Source of the DNA: Welwitschia mirabilis
Lineage: Eukaryota; Gnetophyta; Gnetopsida; Welwitschiales
Direction: 5' to 3'
Assembly (NCBI GenBank): GCA_051453625.1
Contig: JBOZIK010000001.1
Coordinates: forward strand, 49,199,645-49,263,644
Length of the DNA stretch: 64,000 bases
In this document: piece after piece, positions 47,265 to 59,659 of the stretch
How positions within the stretch are numbered: position 1 is the first letter of the stretch
How the letters are laid out: each line of letters starts with the position of its first letter
The notes under the pieces: model-generated
Seen by the model: the letters and a program-made list of their open reading frames with translations, nothing else
The model's database searches: none
What the model was told of the DNA's origin: nothing
Position numbers and translations under genes: made by a program

Positions 47265-48010
47265 TTAGTTATTAACCTATATCTCTATGAAGCATTAGTT
47301 TGATAATGCTATTAGATATATAGACCTTTGACATGATCATAATAAAGTTAATAAAATGCTCTGAATCATCAGTGAGATTTAGTGCTGTGAATTTGTAAGC
47401 TCTCTTCCTTAACCCATGATCATCCTTAAAATTTTGAATAATTTAATCCTTTTATTTTATTAGAAATTAGAGTAACTAGAATTATTATAAATTAGATTTT
47501 AATCAAGGCCTTGTAATCATTCTTGAATTGATGTAAACAAAAAACTCATAAATAAAGTGCAATGTTAATCCAACTATTAAGTAAAACCTAAAACTGTCGA
47601 GTCCCAAGTTTAAATCTCCATAAGGCCTTCCTTTGTCAAAAAAAAAAAAAAAAATATTTAAGACCAATCTAGAATATTTTTTAGATATCTCTAAAACTGT
47701 ATACCTTAACCTATTTTCTTAATAAGGCAAAATATATAGGAAAACATAATTTTAATATACATCTTGTCTAACTAATTATTATCTCTCTTATGGCTAACCC
47801 ATTTACATTTTGTGGACTAAGACATTATCTCATCAATTTCAAAACACTTGAGCTAGACATTTCCATTTTGTACAACTTGTTTTAGAATCCATTAGATAAT
47901 ATTTATAAGCTAAGCTAGGATGTTACCTATTATTCCTTGTGATTTAAAATTTTATTATAGCCTTTCACTTGTTGTTGAATGATATTTTTATTTGGACATC
48001 ATAGGTTAAG
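47265..48010. other. Spacer with possible SINE tail
   Basis: No coding features. A short SINE-like tail is described separately at 47560-47654; the rest is AT-rich. Confidence 0.4.
47560..47654 (+). mobile_element. Possible SINE 3' end with A17 tail
   Basis: A run of 17 A (47638-47654) follows GGCCTTCCTTTGTC, and upstream AGTTTAAATCTCC resembles a decayed Pol III box B (GGTTCRANTCC). No convincing box A or target duplication was found, so this is tentative. Confidence 0.3.
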
Positions 48011-49320
48011 TGTTAACATGGAAAAATTGATATTTATGTCAAGTGTTTCAATGTGATTTTATATAAATAAAGATATTAATTTAATTATTTTAATTAAAAA
48101 TATGTCTTCTATTATTTTTAAAATAAGATTTAATATTGTGCTTTGCTCCATAATAATTGTAGGTCTTTAACCATTTTTTGAAACACATGGTATAAGATGG
48201 ACACAATTCTACATAAAACAATTGTGGCAATGGAGAAATGAGGTAGTGACATGTAGCAATAACATTAGAAAACATGTGGCAGTGGCATGTGGAAGTGGCA
48301 TTGAAGACATGTGGTGATAGCTCTAAATATTACATATTGGGCTCATCATAATAAAGATTTCATTTAACTTTATATGACGATCTCCACTAAACACTATAAG
48401 ACAACCTCCACCAAATGCTAAATGATGAAGGTCCTACCTAATACTAGAGAATAAAATCTTATCTACCTAATGCTATAAGATAACCTCCACCAAATCTTAT
48501 CTACCTAATGTTAAATGATGAATATTCTACCTAATGCTATAATCCAAAGGCTCTTAATCACCTTAATCCTACCCTCACTTATAAAAGGGCCTTAAACCCT
48601 CACTTATAATCATCCTTCGTTTGAATAAAGTAAAAATTCTTTAAAGTGTTAAGGTACAATGGCCTACTGAGTACTTCCGTGGGGAGTGAGCTTGTTTCAA
48701 GAAGCTTGAGGAATCCTTTATTCTTCCTTCATCTCTAATGTAATGTGCATTATTTCTAATTTAATACTACAAAGTCATTACTTTTAATTATTAGTTTTAG
48801 TTTATTTAGTACTAGGAATTCTTAAATAGCAACACACTATCAAGTTTTACTTTGGTCACTGAGTGGATTTGATTAGTTAATTGGTTTATATTTTTAATAA
48901 TTTTATGAATCTTGCATACTTTAGTTCATACTTTTCATTTTTATTATAAGGCTATGGGATCAGTGACTATTACATTCATCAACACTCAAATGAAGAATGA
49001 AATTATGTCATCATAATACATGCTTTTACACTTGATAGTCTAAGTTATTTTTTGAGGATAGTATTGCATATGGTTAAGTAAGAACTTGCAAGAGGAAAAA
49101 TTGAGTGACTTAGAGCTTTTTTGCTTCTTACTTTTCTAAACAAAGTTTCAAAACCAATTTCTTAACTTCTTATTCTTTTCTTTTTTTCCTTTATTTTTGA
49201 CTTGCAAGATAGCAAGAGTTAGTGCAATTTTTATTTAGTTAACCCCTAATTATCCCCATGAAAGAATAATGACTAAGTAGAAATTTAGTTTTAAATATAA
49301 ACAATGTAAAACAATGAACA
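48011..49320 (+). mobile_element. 5' LTR of family E, copy 2
   Basis: Begins TGTTAACATG and ends AACAATGAACA. TATA box at 48580-48588 (TATAAAAGG). Aligned throughout with 4701-6147. A PBS follows at 49326, so it is a 5' LTR. Minus-strand frame 48090-48275 lies inside the LTR and is not a gene. Confidence 0.8.
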
Positions 49321-49325
49321 GATTT

Positions 49326-49343
49326 TGGTGTCATTGCTAGGGG
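49326..49343 (+). other. Primer-binding site for tRNA-Asp
   Basis: TGGTGTCATTGCTAGGGG against TGGCGCCGTTGCCGGGG: five differences, all C-to-T or G-to-A, at or beside ancestral CpG/CpHpG sites. Five bp after the LTR end. Confidence 0.85.
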
Positions 49344-50367
49344 TAATGGCATGCTAGCTACTCAGAAAGAGTACAACTTTTTCTTTCTTATAACCTTTTA
49401 GTTAGATTTTTTTTTTTTTTTTTTTAAGTGGTGGTTACTAGTCCTTTCTAGTGATATATAAATTGGTCCTTTCTAGTGATACCTAAATTGGTTATTTTTC
49501 CCTTTCTTTTGTGTGCTATTTATTTTTCTTTCTAGTGGTTGGTACTAGTTACTCCAGTGGTACCTAAACTAGTGTAATTTGCTTTTGTTCTAACATGTTT
49601 TTGTGTATGTTTAACATTTTATTGCAAGTATCTTAAAACTTAAAAATTTTAACTAACTTTGCATTTCTTTTTACATTTTTAATTTTGGTTTTCTATGCAA
49701 GCTTTCTATTTAAAAACAGTAAAAACCTTAAAATTTTTAATCAAAATTTTATTAAGCATGAATTTCATATGTGTAGTTGTTTCTATTTCTATTTTAGTTT
49801 TTTTTGATCCTATAATGCCAATTAATTTGTAAAATAATTAAGAAAACACTATATTTTTTCTTGCAATGTTACTTTTCATCCTAACTAGTGTCACCACTTT
49901 ACCTGACTAGTATCACCAGCTATTATGCAGAAAATACTTTCAAAAATTATTGAATTTGTTTTCTCATCTTGGTCAAACTATTCGACTATCGAGTCCCTCT
50001 GAAAGTTTAATCATTTAGGAAAACATAACTTCTTAATTAATTTCATGATTCATTTTCTAAAACATTTTACCATGAGTTGTATCTAAATCCATTTCAAATA
50101 CCTTTTAATCAACAACCTATCTACACTTATAGCTTTTAGAATCATAACCTAAACACACTATAGGAGACTTTATTAATCTAGATAGACCTTTAAAAAGTAT
50201 CATCAATCTATCCATATCATGATCAACTTCCTTACAACTTTGAATTCTAAAATCCTTATATTAAACCATAGGAGGTTAATCCATACTCTTCATCTCACTT
50301 ATCATGTCCTTCAGCCTTTTGCAAAACTTGTCAACTTTATATAATCAATAAATCACTTTACCCTTTA
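49344..50367 (+). other. Family E internal region, cut by gap
   Basis: Same leader as 6165-7500, with repeated CTTTCTAGTGATACCTAAAT (49448-49530). No gag read. Ends at the 100-N gap 50368-50467. Confidence 0.5.
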
Positions 50368-50467
50368 NNNNNNNNNNNNNNNNNNNNNNNNNNNNNNNNN
50401 NNNNNNNNNNNNNNNNNNNNNNNNNNNNNNNNNNNNNNNNNNNNNNNNNNNNNNNNNNNNNNNNNNN

Positions 50468-51290
50468 TAAATTTATCATGTATGTATATCATGACATAAC
50501 TATTTTAACTATTATCTTTTATATATTATTCTTAAACACAAATATAGAATAATTTAAAAGTTTAGGTGGACATTACAATTTTATTCATATTTGTCTTAGA
50601 TAATTATAAAACTTTGGAACATTAACTTGTAATGGCATTTTAGGTAATTCATTGGGGAAGTGAGCTAGTCTTCAAGGATTGCTAAGGAGTTCTTCTTGCT
50701 TTTTTCTTTCTTTACTATAAATTTTTTTTTTTTATAATGTAAAAGTTGTTTTTCTTTTATTTCAATTCATGAGTAATATTTTAATTGAAAAGCTTAGGTA
50801 ACTACCTTAATCATCAAGTTTATCTAAGTTATATGAACTTATTTTTATCACTCAATATAAGTCTTTTAATTTCATAGATCTTAAGTGCTTTATGGATCCT
50901 TACTTTCTATTCTTATTTTTAAGACTAGAGTGTTAATTAAATTCATCATTTATCATATGATGAATGAGATTACGGCCAATGACATGGAACAAAAGAATTT
51001 GATGGTTTTAAGTGTTTTTTAGGAAGGCAATTGGAGAACATTAGAGTGAATGATTACTTAGGATGAATCAGTGATACCTTAGAGCTACTTTCCTTCCCTC
51101 CTTTCTTAAGACAAAGTTTAACTTAAAACTTTAAACATCATTTTCTCTTTATTTCTTTTTCTTAAATTTGTAAATTGTATTAAATATTTAGTTAGTATAA
51201 ATCTGAACCTAAACCCATGTTATCCTAAGGAATAACAGTAGTTGAGTATAAACTTAGCTTTAAAGCTAGTCATTGTGCTACATTAATCAA
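50468..51290 (+). mobile_element. Family E LTR copy 3, 5' part missing
   Basis: The visible part aligns with the last 800 bp of the LTRs at 4701 and 48011 and ends before a very decayed PBS (51294-51311, TAGCACTGCTATTAGCAT). The left part is lost in the gap. Confidence 0.65.
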
Positions 51291-51311
51291 ATTTTAGCAC
51301 TGCTATTAGCA

Positions 51312-52559
51312 TAATGGCACAGTACTTGCTTAAAAAAGCACAACCTTTTCTTGCTTATAAGTTTTTAGTTATATTTTATTTTTCTAGTGGTAAATATTAG
51401 TCCTTTCTAATGATACCTAAACTGATCCATTTTTCCTTTCTTTTCTATGCTTTCCAGTGGTTGGTACTAGTCCTTTGAGTTATATTTAAACTAGGTCTAT
51501 TTAGATTTTTTTTCATTTTTATTCTAACTTGTTCTTATTTAGGTATACCTATTTGTTTGTAGGTTGCCTTAAGAAGAAAACTTAAAAATTTAACTTATGT
51601 TGCATGATTTTAATTTTTTTTGCATTTTTAATTCAAATATTTTATAAGCTCAGAATTTAAAAACATTAAACATCTTAAAATATTTAATCAAATTTCATTA
51701 AATGTTAATTTCATGTATGCTCATATTTTTATTTTCATTATTCTATGATCCTTCAATGTTGTTTAATCTGCAAGACATTTACAACGCTTTGTAATTTTTT
51801 TGTAACATTAACTCTCATCCTAATTGGTGTTATTGTCTTACTTGACTGATGTCACTAAATATTGTACATAAAACACTCTATAAAACTCATAGAATCATTT
51901 TTTTAACTCAATAAAACTTTTTGAATAATAGACCCTCTGAAAATTTATACAATTAAGAAAATGTGAATCTTAAGTTAAAATCATAATTAATTTACTTAAA
52001 AAATTATCATGAGTTAGGCACATAATTCATTTGATACACCTTATAAACCCTAATTTAATTATAGAAATAGTGATAATCCTATAATACTCCAAATTATATT
52101 CAACATAAAACTATAGGTGATTAAATTAAGCCTAAGAAAACTTTAAGGAATTTCATCTAACTTAATCACCACAACCCTTACCGTTTACCCTCATCTCCAT
52201 AATTATTTGATCAACACACTTGGAATTCCAATGAAAATACTTATTTCAAATTTAAAATATCTTACTTTCAATAATATTTTAATCTTATGTTTTATACCAT
52301 CCATTATGACCCTTATTCCTCCTTAATGTATTAATCAACTTCACCCTTTAATTCTTATCCTTTATATTTCCATGAATACCTCTCATCTTCCATTTCATAT
52401 TCTTCATCATTTAATCAATACCATTCATCTCTTAAAACTCAATAACCCTCTTTTAATTTCTTAACAGATACCCTTAAAAGATTTATGAAAGACAAAATGC
52501 AAATAAATCAAAGGCTTGAGTAAAATATCCAATAGTTAAACCAAGTCACAACTCAAATC
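51312..52559 (+). other. Family E internal region copy 3
   Basis: Third copy of the gag-less interior, starting ATAATGGCACAGTACTTGC, which parallels GTAATGGCATGCTAGCTAC at 49343. No readable protein. Confidence 0.5.
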
Positions 52560-53230
52560 TTTAGGATCGTTAACCAAAAAAAAGATAAAGAGCTTCCTAC
52601 ATTCCATGAGCCTAAAGACCTAGAAAACTTTGAAGGGACTAGCGAAAGTAACATCAACAACACCTGAATCATATCCCTTAGAAATGATTTAAATCCCACA
52701 GTGAAGCCAATGATGATATCCAAGGCGATCTTGACTTGAGAAACACACTACTGAATGATCAATTATTTGTAATAAATCCATATTTTGGAGTAGGATTAAA
52801 TACATTAGAGGATGAATCATAAGATGAACAACAATGTAAGGATTAATATACTTTATAGATTTCTAAAAAAAGGATGAGCCATTAAGAAATTTTAAGAAAG
52901 AGAACATTAGATCATAATAATTGTTACTTAAGGAAACACATGAGAACTAATCTTATTATAACCTTAATGATGAAGAAAATATTAGAAAAGAGTCATTTAT
53001 GATCCATCTCCATCTCTTTATTAATAACTTTATGAGCCAATTATTTCACCTTTAACTTTATCTAAGCAAGACCCAAGTCTTAGTAAAGAAGATAAAACTT
53101 ATGCAGAATTGTAACCAAATTTTAAAGACTATGATTTTTTCAATTCGGTTTTGTCTTTCTTCCAACATGATATCTTTCAAGAGTTTTTAATTAAATATAA
53201 GCCTATACAATGTAATGTCATCCCTTTGAC
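52560..53230 (+). pseudogene. Gypsy gag-pol linker remnant, copy 3
   Basis: Collinear by nucleotide sequence with 7500-8230 and the reverse of 25500-26160: the blocks around 52750 (CACTACTGAATGATCAATTA), 52830 and 53020 align in order. The protein is further decayed than in the other two copies; only QEFLIKYKP recalls the HELLKKHKQ motif. No RT core follows. Confidence 0.45.
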
Positions 53231-54280
53231 CATCAAGAGATAGAAGGATGTATTCAAATATTAGATGAAGTCCATAGTATATAGAAGTAAGATGTTTGGC
53301 TATGAATGCTATAGTTGTCTCTTAGTTAAATTTAGCACTACACAAGTCATAGGTATTTTCAAACCTATTTATATAGTTAAATCTTAAAATTGAGGAATTA
53401 TGAATACCCCTTAGGAAATACTAAAAACCTCTACAATGATGTCTCAGGTGATGCTAAATGTAATGCCAGGGACCATGGTTTTAAGGATAGAGTCTCTAAT
53501 GTGCATTACTTTTGCATTAGGATAGAAAATCTTATAAATTCTATTATCGCTTTTTGGGTATGGAGTTAGGAGAGATTTCCATTCCTAAAATTGGAAAATT
53601 TGTTCAACTAGATTGTATAATGATTTGAAGGTATGAACTTTTATGCCTTATTTTCTAAGGAATATTTTGGATTTGAAATCTATATCAAATTTTAGTCTGG
53701 CTTTCCTACTTATTATATTAAGATGATATATCTACCTTTCCCTAGAAGAAGAGGCTTTAATGTCTTTTCTCTTAGTAGTACAAGATACTCTAGGTATCAT
53801 TATGCATCAAAACAAACTATTAGAACCACTATGAAAGATATAAAATGTGTAAGATAATGATATGACATAATGAAACACGTGAGAATGGAAAAAAGAAGAT
53901 GTTTCAAGACATCTCATAATGGAAATTAAGTGTGAAAAGGATAGGAATACCAAATTTAAGAATGAAAATAACTAGGTCAATAAACTTTTATACTCAACAT
54001 GTCTTAAAAAATGAAATAAAATCAATTGGAAATTATGATATCCAAATAAAAAATTTCTTACAGCATATTGAATTTCATAAAAAGATGTATAACCATATAA
54101 ATGTAATTTAAAAAAAGCCTAAATTAGCTAAAAGACATTTAAAAATGACTAGTCAATATTAGAGATAATTAAGAAAAGAAGGAAATGATTAAATAAAGAA
54201 AATAGAATGAGAACAATTTTTAACCTAATGAAATTGAAGTAAGGATGTATATAAGAAGATACATTAATGAAGGATAAAGC
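53231..54280. other. Unrecognised stretch
   Basis: About 1 kb without a domain I can name. Short plus-strand open pieces (for example around 53430-53560) are interrupted and lack motifs. It separates the family E copy from the minus-strand copia element. Confidence 0.4.
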
Positions 54281-54800
54281 TAATGTTTCTTGAAATTTAT
54301 CAATAGATGCCTAAAGCAACTTGTATAACACTATGTGTATGTGTATGTGTGAGAAAGAATGTGTGTGTGAAAAAGAGAGAAAGTAGTTTGGAAATAAGTT
54401 ATAAGAATAAGTTAACAGTGGCTAGTTAACCCCTGGGATTAGGCAGTCAATCATTCTAAGCATTTTCTAGATAAAGGATAATTGTCCTATGAAGAATAGG
54501 AGTCAACCAAGTAATATAAGTGGTTAATTGGACATAAAGAGGAATCAAGTTCTTGCTAGACTAATAAAAACAAAGAGGATGATAGTCAATCTAGAAGTGA
54601 TAGAGGGGATGATCATCTAAAGAAATAGTTAAAAGATAGATTATCTAATTTTAAAGGGGTTAACCTAAGGGAAGGAGGTTAACCTAAAATTGAATAAGTA
54701 GGGAAAAAAATCACTAATTTTCATGAGGAAAGATACCACTTATTAACATAGGAATGTTAGATGAAGAAAAAGATATAAGTTCAAGGATAGGATCCAAGAT
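54281..54800 (-). mobile_element. Probable 3' LTR remnant of minus copia element
   Basis: Placed by position after RNase H and by repeated GTTAACC/GTCAACC motifs that also occur in the presumed 5' LTR (60290-60420). It includes a GT-rich microsatellite at 54329-54369. Ends are not visible and the alignment to the right-hand LTR is weak. Confidence 0.35.
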
Positions 54801-55175
54801 TTAAACATTAACAAAGGGAAATAAAATCATCTTGAGATACAGGTTGATTATGATATTAACGAGTTGTGAATGAATGGATACATATTCAACTATTATATTC
54901 TTGGATTCAATGTGATCTCTAATTAAATGATATCTAACATTGATGTGTTTGGTGTAAGAGTATAAAATAAAATTCTTTGAGATGTTGATGGAATTAGAAT
55001 TCTCATAGAATATTGTGGTGTTAGATTCATGGATTTTAAGATCATTTAAGGCATGATGAATCAATGAAACTTGAGCTACACAACTACTACTACATGTTCC
55101 ACTTTAGTAGTAGACAAAGCAATAGACATTTGTTTTTTGTTGGCCCAACTGACTAAGTAAGATCCAAGAAAGAAA
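54801..55175 (-). pseudogene. Copia RNase H
   Basis: The minus strand gives SWANKKQMSIALSTTKVEHV (usual SWxSKKQxxVALSTxEAEYV), in which the catalytic Glu of the AEAEY motif is altered, then the open frame with FYENSNSINISKNFILYSYT and KHINVRYHLIRDHIESKNII, matching CDNxSAIxLxKNPxxHxRTKHIDIRxHFIRDxV. The DN motif is EN here. This is the C-terminal end of a copia polyprotein whose upstream domains continue to 59.6 kb. Confidence 0.85.
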
Positions 55176-56330
55176 TAATATCATTTAGTACTCTTCTTAT
55201 TGTGTCTATACCTAGCACAATCAGCATTATATAAAGAGATAAATCTAGTAAAGAATCTATAGAAGACCAAATTCCATAATTTAAAGTGCACTTTACATAC
55301 TTGAGAATTCATTTTTTAACTGTAAGATAAGACTTATTATTTTTATATTAATACCTAGCACATAGTCCTATTGAGAAAGTAATATTGAGCTGGTTGGCTA
55401 TTAGATAGAGTAGGCTGATAATATACTCCTATATATCTTGATGTCAACATCCTGTTCATTATCATTTGCATTAGTTTTATCATTGATTTCATACATGTAG
55501 AGTTTAATTTGTAATTTTTCAAGTGGAGCTTCTCTACTAATTCATTTACAAACTTCTATTGGAACAAGAAAATACTATCTTCTCTTTATTTAATCTATAA
55601 TATAAGAAATATTTGAAGCTTATCTAAATGGTTGAATTCAAAAGCGTTAGTCATAACCTTGGCAAAATCATGTGACATAGAGTTCATGGTTGAGTCAAAA
55701 ATAACATCATCTAAATGTATTTGAACAAAATGAAAAAAATTGGGATTGACCTTATTAATGAATAAAATTTTATCAATTTTACCTTTAACAAATTCATTCT
55801 CTATGAAAAAGTGTGTTAATTTTTTATACCATGCTCTTAGTAATTGCTTACATCTGTACAATGCCTTTTTTAATCTATAGACATGGTTAAGATACCTTGG
55901 TTTTTTGAAACCAAGAGGTTGTTTTATAAATAAAGTCTTATTTAAAGTACCATTAAAAAAAACTTTTCACATCCATTTGATAGATTTTAAAATTAAAATA
56001 ACATGATAAAACAAGAAAAATATGGATAGACTCTAATCTAAGAAATTAGAGAAAAGGTTTTCTCAAAGTCCATTCCTTTCATTTAGGTATATCCCTAGCC
56101 CATTAATCTAGTTCTATTTCTTCCCACTTGAGAATTTTTATTTAGTTTACTCTTGAAGATCTATTTTGTTCCTAGTACATTATGATCATTAAGTTTTGAA
56201 ACAAGTTGCATACATCATTCTTCTTGAATTGATTAAGTTCTTATTACATAGCATTTATCCAACATTCATCTTTTTTAGTTTCTAAGGTGAGGATGAAATA
56301 CACATTAGCATAACTTCTCATCTTTACTTT
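55176..56330 (-). pseudogene. Copia reverse transcriptase
   Basis: Blocks in order on the minus strand: DECWINAM**ELNQF and a decayed Ty1/copia N-terminal RT stretch near 56250-56000; KIYQMDVKSFF (usual KLYQMDVKSAFLNG) at about 55970; LLRAWYKKLTHFFIENEFVK and KIDKILFINK inside the open frame 55595-55861; the catalytic YVDD reads HLDD in VQIHLDDVIFDSTMNSM. Stops and frameshifts occur between blocks. The motif spacing is that of SIRE/Maximus-like copia elements (FVRGKIDxTLF). Inactive, but the 88-codon core is well kept. Confidence 0.85.
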
Positions 56331-56689
56331 ATAACAATTACAAAATCAACTAATAAATCTTTAGATACTTTATGTCCTTGGATTTCTCATAATCAGGTGT
56401 TGTTAAGGATTTCTTAGGAGAAGGTAATGGGATAGAAGGTAAATAAGTAAAGGTTTGATCATTATATTTAACTCTATATGAAATCAATTCTTCTCTTTCA
56501 TCCTCGTTATTATTTTTATAGTACTTTCATCTATTCTAATATGACATCCTTCATTAACTCTACCTAAGTTTTGATTATATAGTCTATAAGCTTTACTAGT
56601 TTCTGAATACCAAAGAGAAGTACCTTTAGAGAATTTTGAATCAAACTTTTTAACTTGATCTTCATCCTTTAAACTATATCACTTACTAT

Positions 56690-57250
56690 CAAATATCTTA
56701 AAGTCTAACACATTTGATCTTTTCTCTTTCCAAATTTCATAAGAAGTTTTAGAAGTACTAGGTCTCGCAAAAGCTCTAATAGATATATAACATACAATGT
56801 TAAAGGGTTCATCCCAAAATATCTTGGATACATCTTTTTCTTCTAGCATTATTTTTGTTATATCTTAAAGAATATTATTCTCTTTATCTACTACATTAGT
56901 TTGTTGTAGGGTTCTAGGATCTAGAAATTCATGAGATACACCCTTTCTTTCATACCCTTCATTAAACAATTTAGTATCAAACTATCCTTCATAATTACTT
57001 CTTATATTATTTATGTTGTATTAAGTTTCATTCTCTAATCTTCTACACAAGACTTTAAATTTATCAAAATATTTATTTTCATGTCTAAAAATCAACACTT
57101 ATGAAAATCTTGAAAAATGATCAACAATTACTAGTACATATTTCTTACCATCAAGACTCTTAATAGGGATAGGATCTACAAGATCAAGATGAAGTAAATC
57201 TAAGTATCATTAAGAGGAAATTTGATTGATCTTAGAAAAACTCTTTCTAG
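56690..57250 (-). pseudogene. Copia integrase core
   Basis: The minus strand reads LHLDLVDPIPIKSLDGKKYV and VIVDHFSRFS, then FDKFKVLCRRLENE, a decayed SNYEG*FDT where RSDxGGEFxN is expected, LDPRTLQQTNVVDKEN for PRTPQQNGVVERKN, and IFWDEPFNIVCYIS with KTSYEIWKEKRSNVLDFKIF. First Asp kept, second changed to Asn, Glu changed to Asp or lost, so the DDE triad is broken. Only a few stops over 180 codons make this one of the better-preserved domains. Confidence 0.85.
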
Positions 57251-57380
57251 TTTGCTATTCTAACTAATGAGCATGACATAATTCATCTTCAACCTTGCTT
57301 AAAGTTGGAATACCTATAACTAGATCATGCTTTAAGATACTATGGAGATTCTTATCATTAACATGTCCTAAACGTTTATT

Positions 57381-57944
57381 TTATGATATAATTTTATTTG
57401 ATGATATACAAAAGAAATGCTTACTACCTAAAGCTTGCTTAATGGAATGGGAATTTTTATCTCTATCACTAGTTAAAATAATTTTCCCTTGTATATCTAA
57501 AATATGATAATTTAAATAACTATATAGGACATACATAATTTTGTTATAAATTTGGTTGATGCTAAGGAGGTATTGTTTTAATCCATTTAGATAGAGGACA
57601 TTGTGGATTGTTGGAAAATTATTATCAATAATACTACCAACACTTTTTATCGTTTCCTTGCCATTATCCCTAAATTTCATAGCACCTCCATTGCATTTGT
57701 TCATGTTTATAAATCTATGTGTGTCTTTTGTTATATGTTTTAAGAAACTACTATCAAAATACCAATGTACATCATTAGTGACTGATAAAGTAGTGTGAAT
57801 TAAAATACTTTTATGACTCTTTCCAAGTATTACAAATATGATAGTTAAGATAGGTGTAATCAAACCTGTTATAGAAATGACAAATAAGTTATCTCTTACT
57901 CTTTTTATTGAATTTAATATTCTGAGCATAAGGTCGTTCATCAC
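57381..57944 (-). pseudogene. Copia protease and GAG-pre-integrase
   Basis: A 187-codon open frame. WYFDSSFLKHITKDTHRF is the protease active site (usual WxLDSGCSRHMTG), with the Gly replaced by Ser. MKFRDNGKETIKSVGSIIDN and VLYLNGLKQYLLSINQIYNK follow, as in the copia protease flap and the LKxNLLSISQLCD block. ILDIQGKIILTSDRDKNSHS parallels the start of the GAG-pre-integrase domain. The long open frame in dead surroundings is unusual but probably chance survival. It lies between gag and integrase on the same strand, as expected. Confidence 0.85.
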
Positions 57945-58332
57945 TTAATTTGATGTTTTTGAGGATTAAAACTTTATCATTTAATGGATAAGTTTGTTTT
58001 CTTAAATAGGCTAGTACAAATAACGAAGTAAGGAGTAGTACATATCCTAAGACACTATTATCATTTGGTGGTCTTTGTTAAAATAGCGTAGTCTCCAAGA
58101 ATTAGTTACCTATAGAAAAATCTAAAATAATTTTATTTAAGTTATTAATCTTAGAAATTAAACACTCACATTTCTTTTCTCTAACTCTTAAGAGGTCTTG
58201 ATGTACTTGATCTTATTTCTAAACTATGCTACTTATGATGCCAAATTCTTCTTTGCAATATCTAATTCTAGTGTTGACCTTTCTTTTTTCCTTTATATTT
58301 TGTTGCATCCTTCTTCAACTGAGAATTATGCT

Positions 58333-58830
58333 TTAGAATCTTTTTTCTTTTAATAAAGTGTTCTTAGTATGCTTCCATTCAATCACCTTTCTGGTCATTA
58401 TCATTATTATCTTAGTGTCATTGATTTCTTTTTCTCTTGTAGTATCATAAGTATTAATGTTAGAAAACCAAACTTCTTTTTCATCACTTCCTTCATCATT
58501 TGTAAGACCTTGAACATTCTTTAATTCCATTTAATGAATCTAGTTAAGTTAAAGTCAAAATCAACATGTATCTTAGTGATGTATGTCACATCATTTAAGG
58601 TTAATAACATGAGAGAAACCCTTTTATCACTTTAATATGCTTCCAAATTGATTCATTACCATCCTAAGTGGCCACATTACATTTCTTTTTGAAGTCTCTT
58701 GATGCCTTAGTGCTTTTATTATTTAGATACTTAGTTGTCATGTAGCTAAATCATTTACATGTATAGCATTAGGTATTCTTATCTCTTGAGTTTTACTTGG
58801 ATCTTAAAGATGTTGTTTCATGATCCTTCT
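58333..58830 (-). pseudogene. Copia gag C-terminus with zinc-knuckle relic
   Basis: Around 58790-58660 the minus strand gives a broken CCHC-like stretch followed by KKKCNVAT*DGNES, which corresponds to the KKKAMxATWxDSDxS motif after the zinc knuckle in SIRE-like gag. The 65-codon frame 58333-58530 continues with NEVWFSNINT-like polar sequence, the linker to protease. Confidence 0.6.
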
Positions 58831-58959
58831 TGTTTCTCCACATTTTACATGCCAACATCTTCTTAAAATTTCTAGTAAATAAGGTAAGTTTTTCATCCAT
58901 ATCATAATCAAAATTGGAAGATGAACAACTAGAATAATCATATTTTAGTTTTTAGGAGG

Positions 58960-59584
58960 AGGTAATTGATTTGTATTAAGAGCCATACCTTTTCATTTGT
59001 TATCTTTGTAAAATTATTTAATTTAAAGATAAAAATATCACTTTTCAACTCAAAAATTGGAAGAGACTATAAGGTCATCTCAAAAATTGGTCTTGTCTTG
59101 AGAGGTTCTCTAAGATCCCAAATCCCATTGATGATGTCCACGAGTTTGTTATTGAATTCTATGAAGGTTTAATCTTATTGCATCTAGATTTGCTAAAGTT
59201 GATCATAATATTTTATTTCTTTATCTGTTGATTTGAATTAATCTTTTCATGTGTTACTTGTAACTAATCCTAAATTTCTTTAGTCGTAGTAAAATTCCTT
59301 ACCTCCTTATAATCTTATACCATAACTGAGAACATTCTTTTTTTTTTTCCCACTTATGCATAACCTTATCCTTATTAGCATCTTTCCATCTACTCCTTAC
59401 TTTAACCATAAATATTGTTAATTCATCAACATCCTATACTTCCATTGAAGGATAGAATGCTTTTTTAATAAGTTTCCAATGGTAAAAAAATCATTTCTTG
59501 AATAAATACTTACATTCTAATATTTCAAAGCTTATAGTTATCACTAGTAAAGTAGGAATAATGGTTTATTAGTTGGACTTCCAT
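58960..59584 (-). pseudogene. Copia gag N-terminal and central part
   Basis: An ATG at 59584 starts MEVQLINHYSYFTSDNYKL, then NIRM*VFIQEMIF, matching FxGxNYxxWKxRMxxFIxxxD of copia gag. EFNNKLVDIINGIWDLREPL at about 59155-59095 matches the central EFYxKLxDIVNxxxxLGExI block. Between them the frame is lost repeatedly. Confidence 0.65.
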
Positions 59585-59659
59585 GATTAATAATCTATTA
59601 AACAATTAAAATAAAAGCAAAAATACCTACATCAAAAATCTAGTACAAAGTTTTACAAC

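Noticed and set aside
54329-54369. GT-rich microsatellite as a regulatory element
   Set aside because: A simple repeat in a probable LTR relic; nothing suggests a function.
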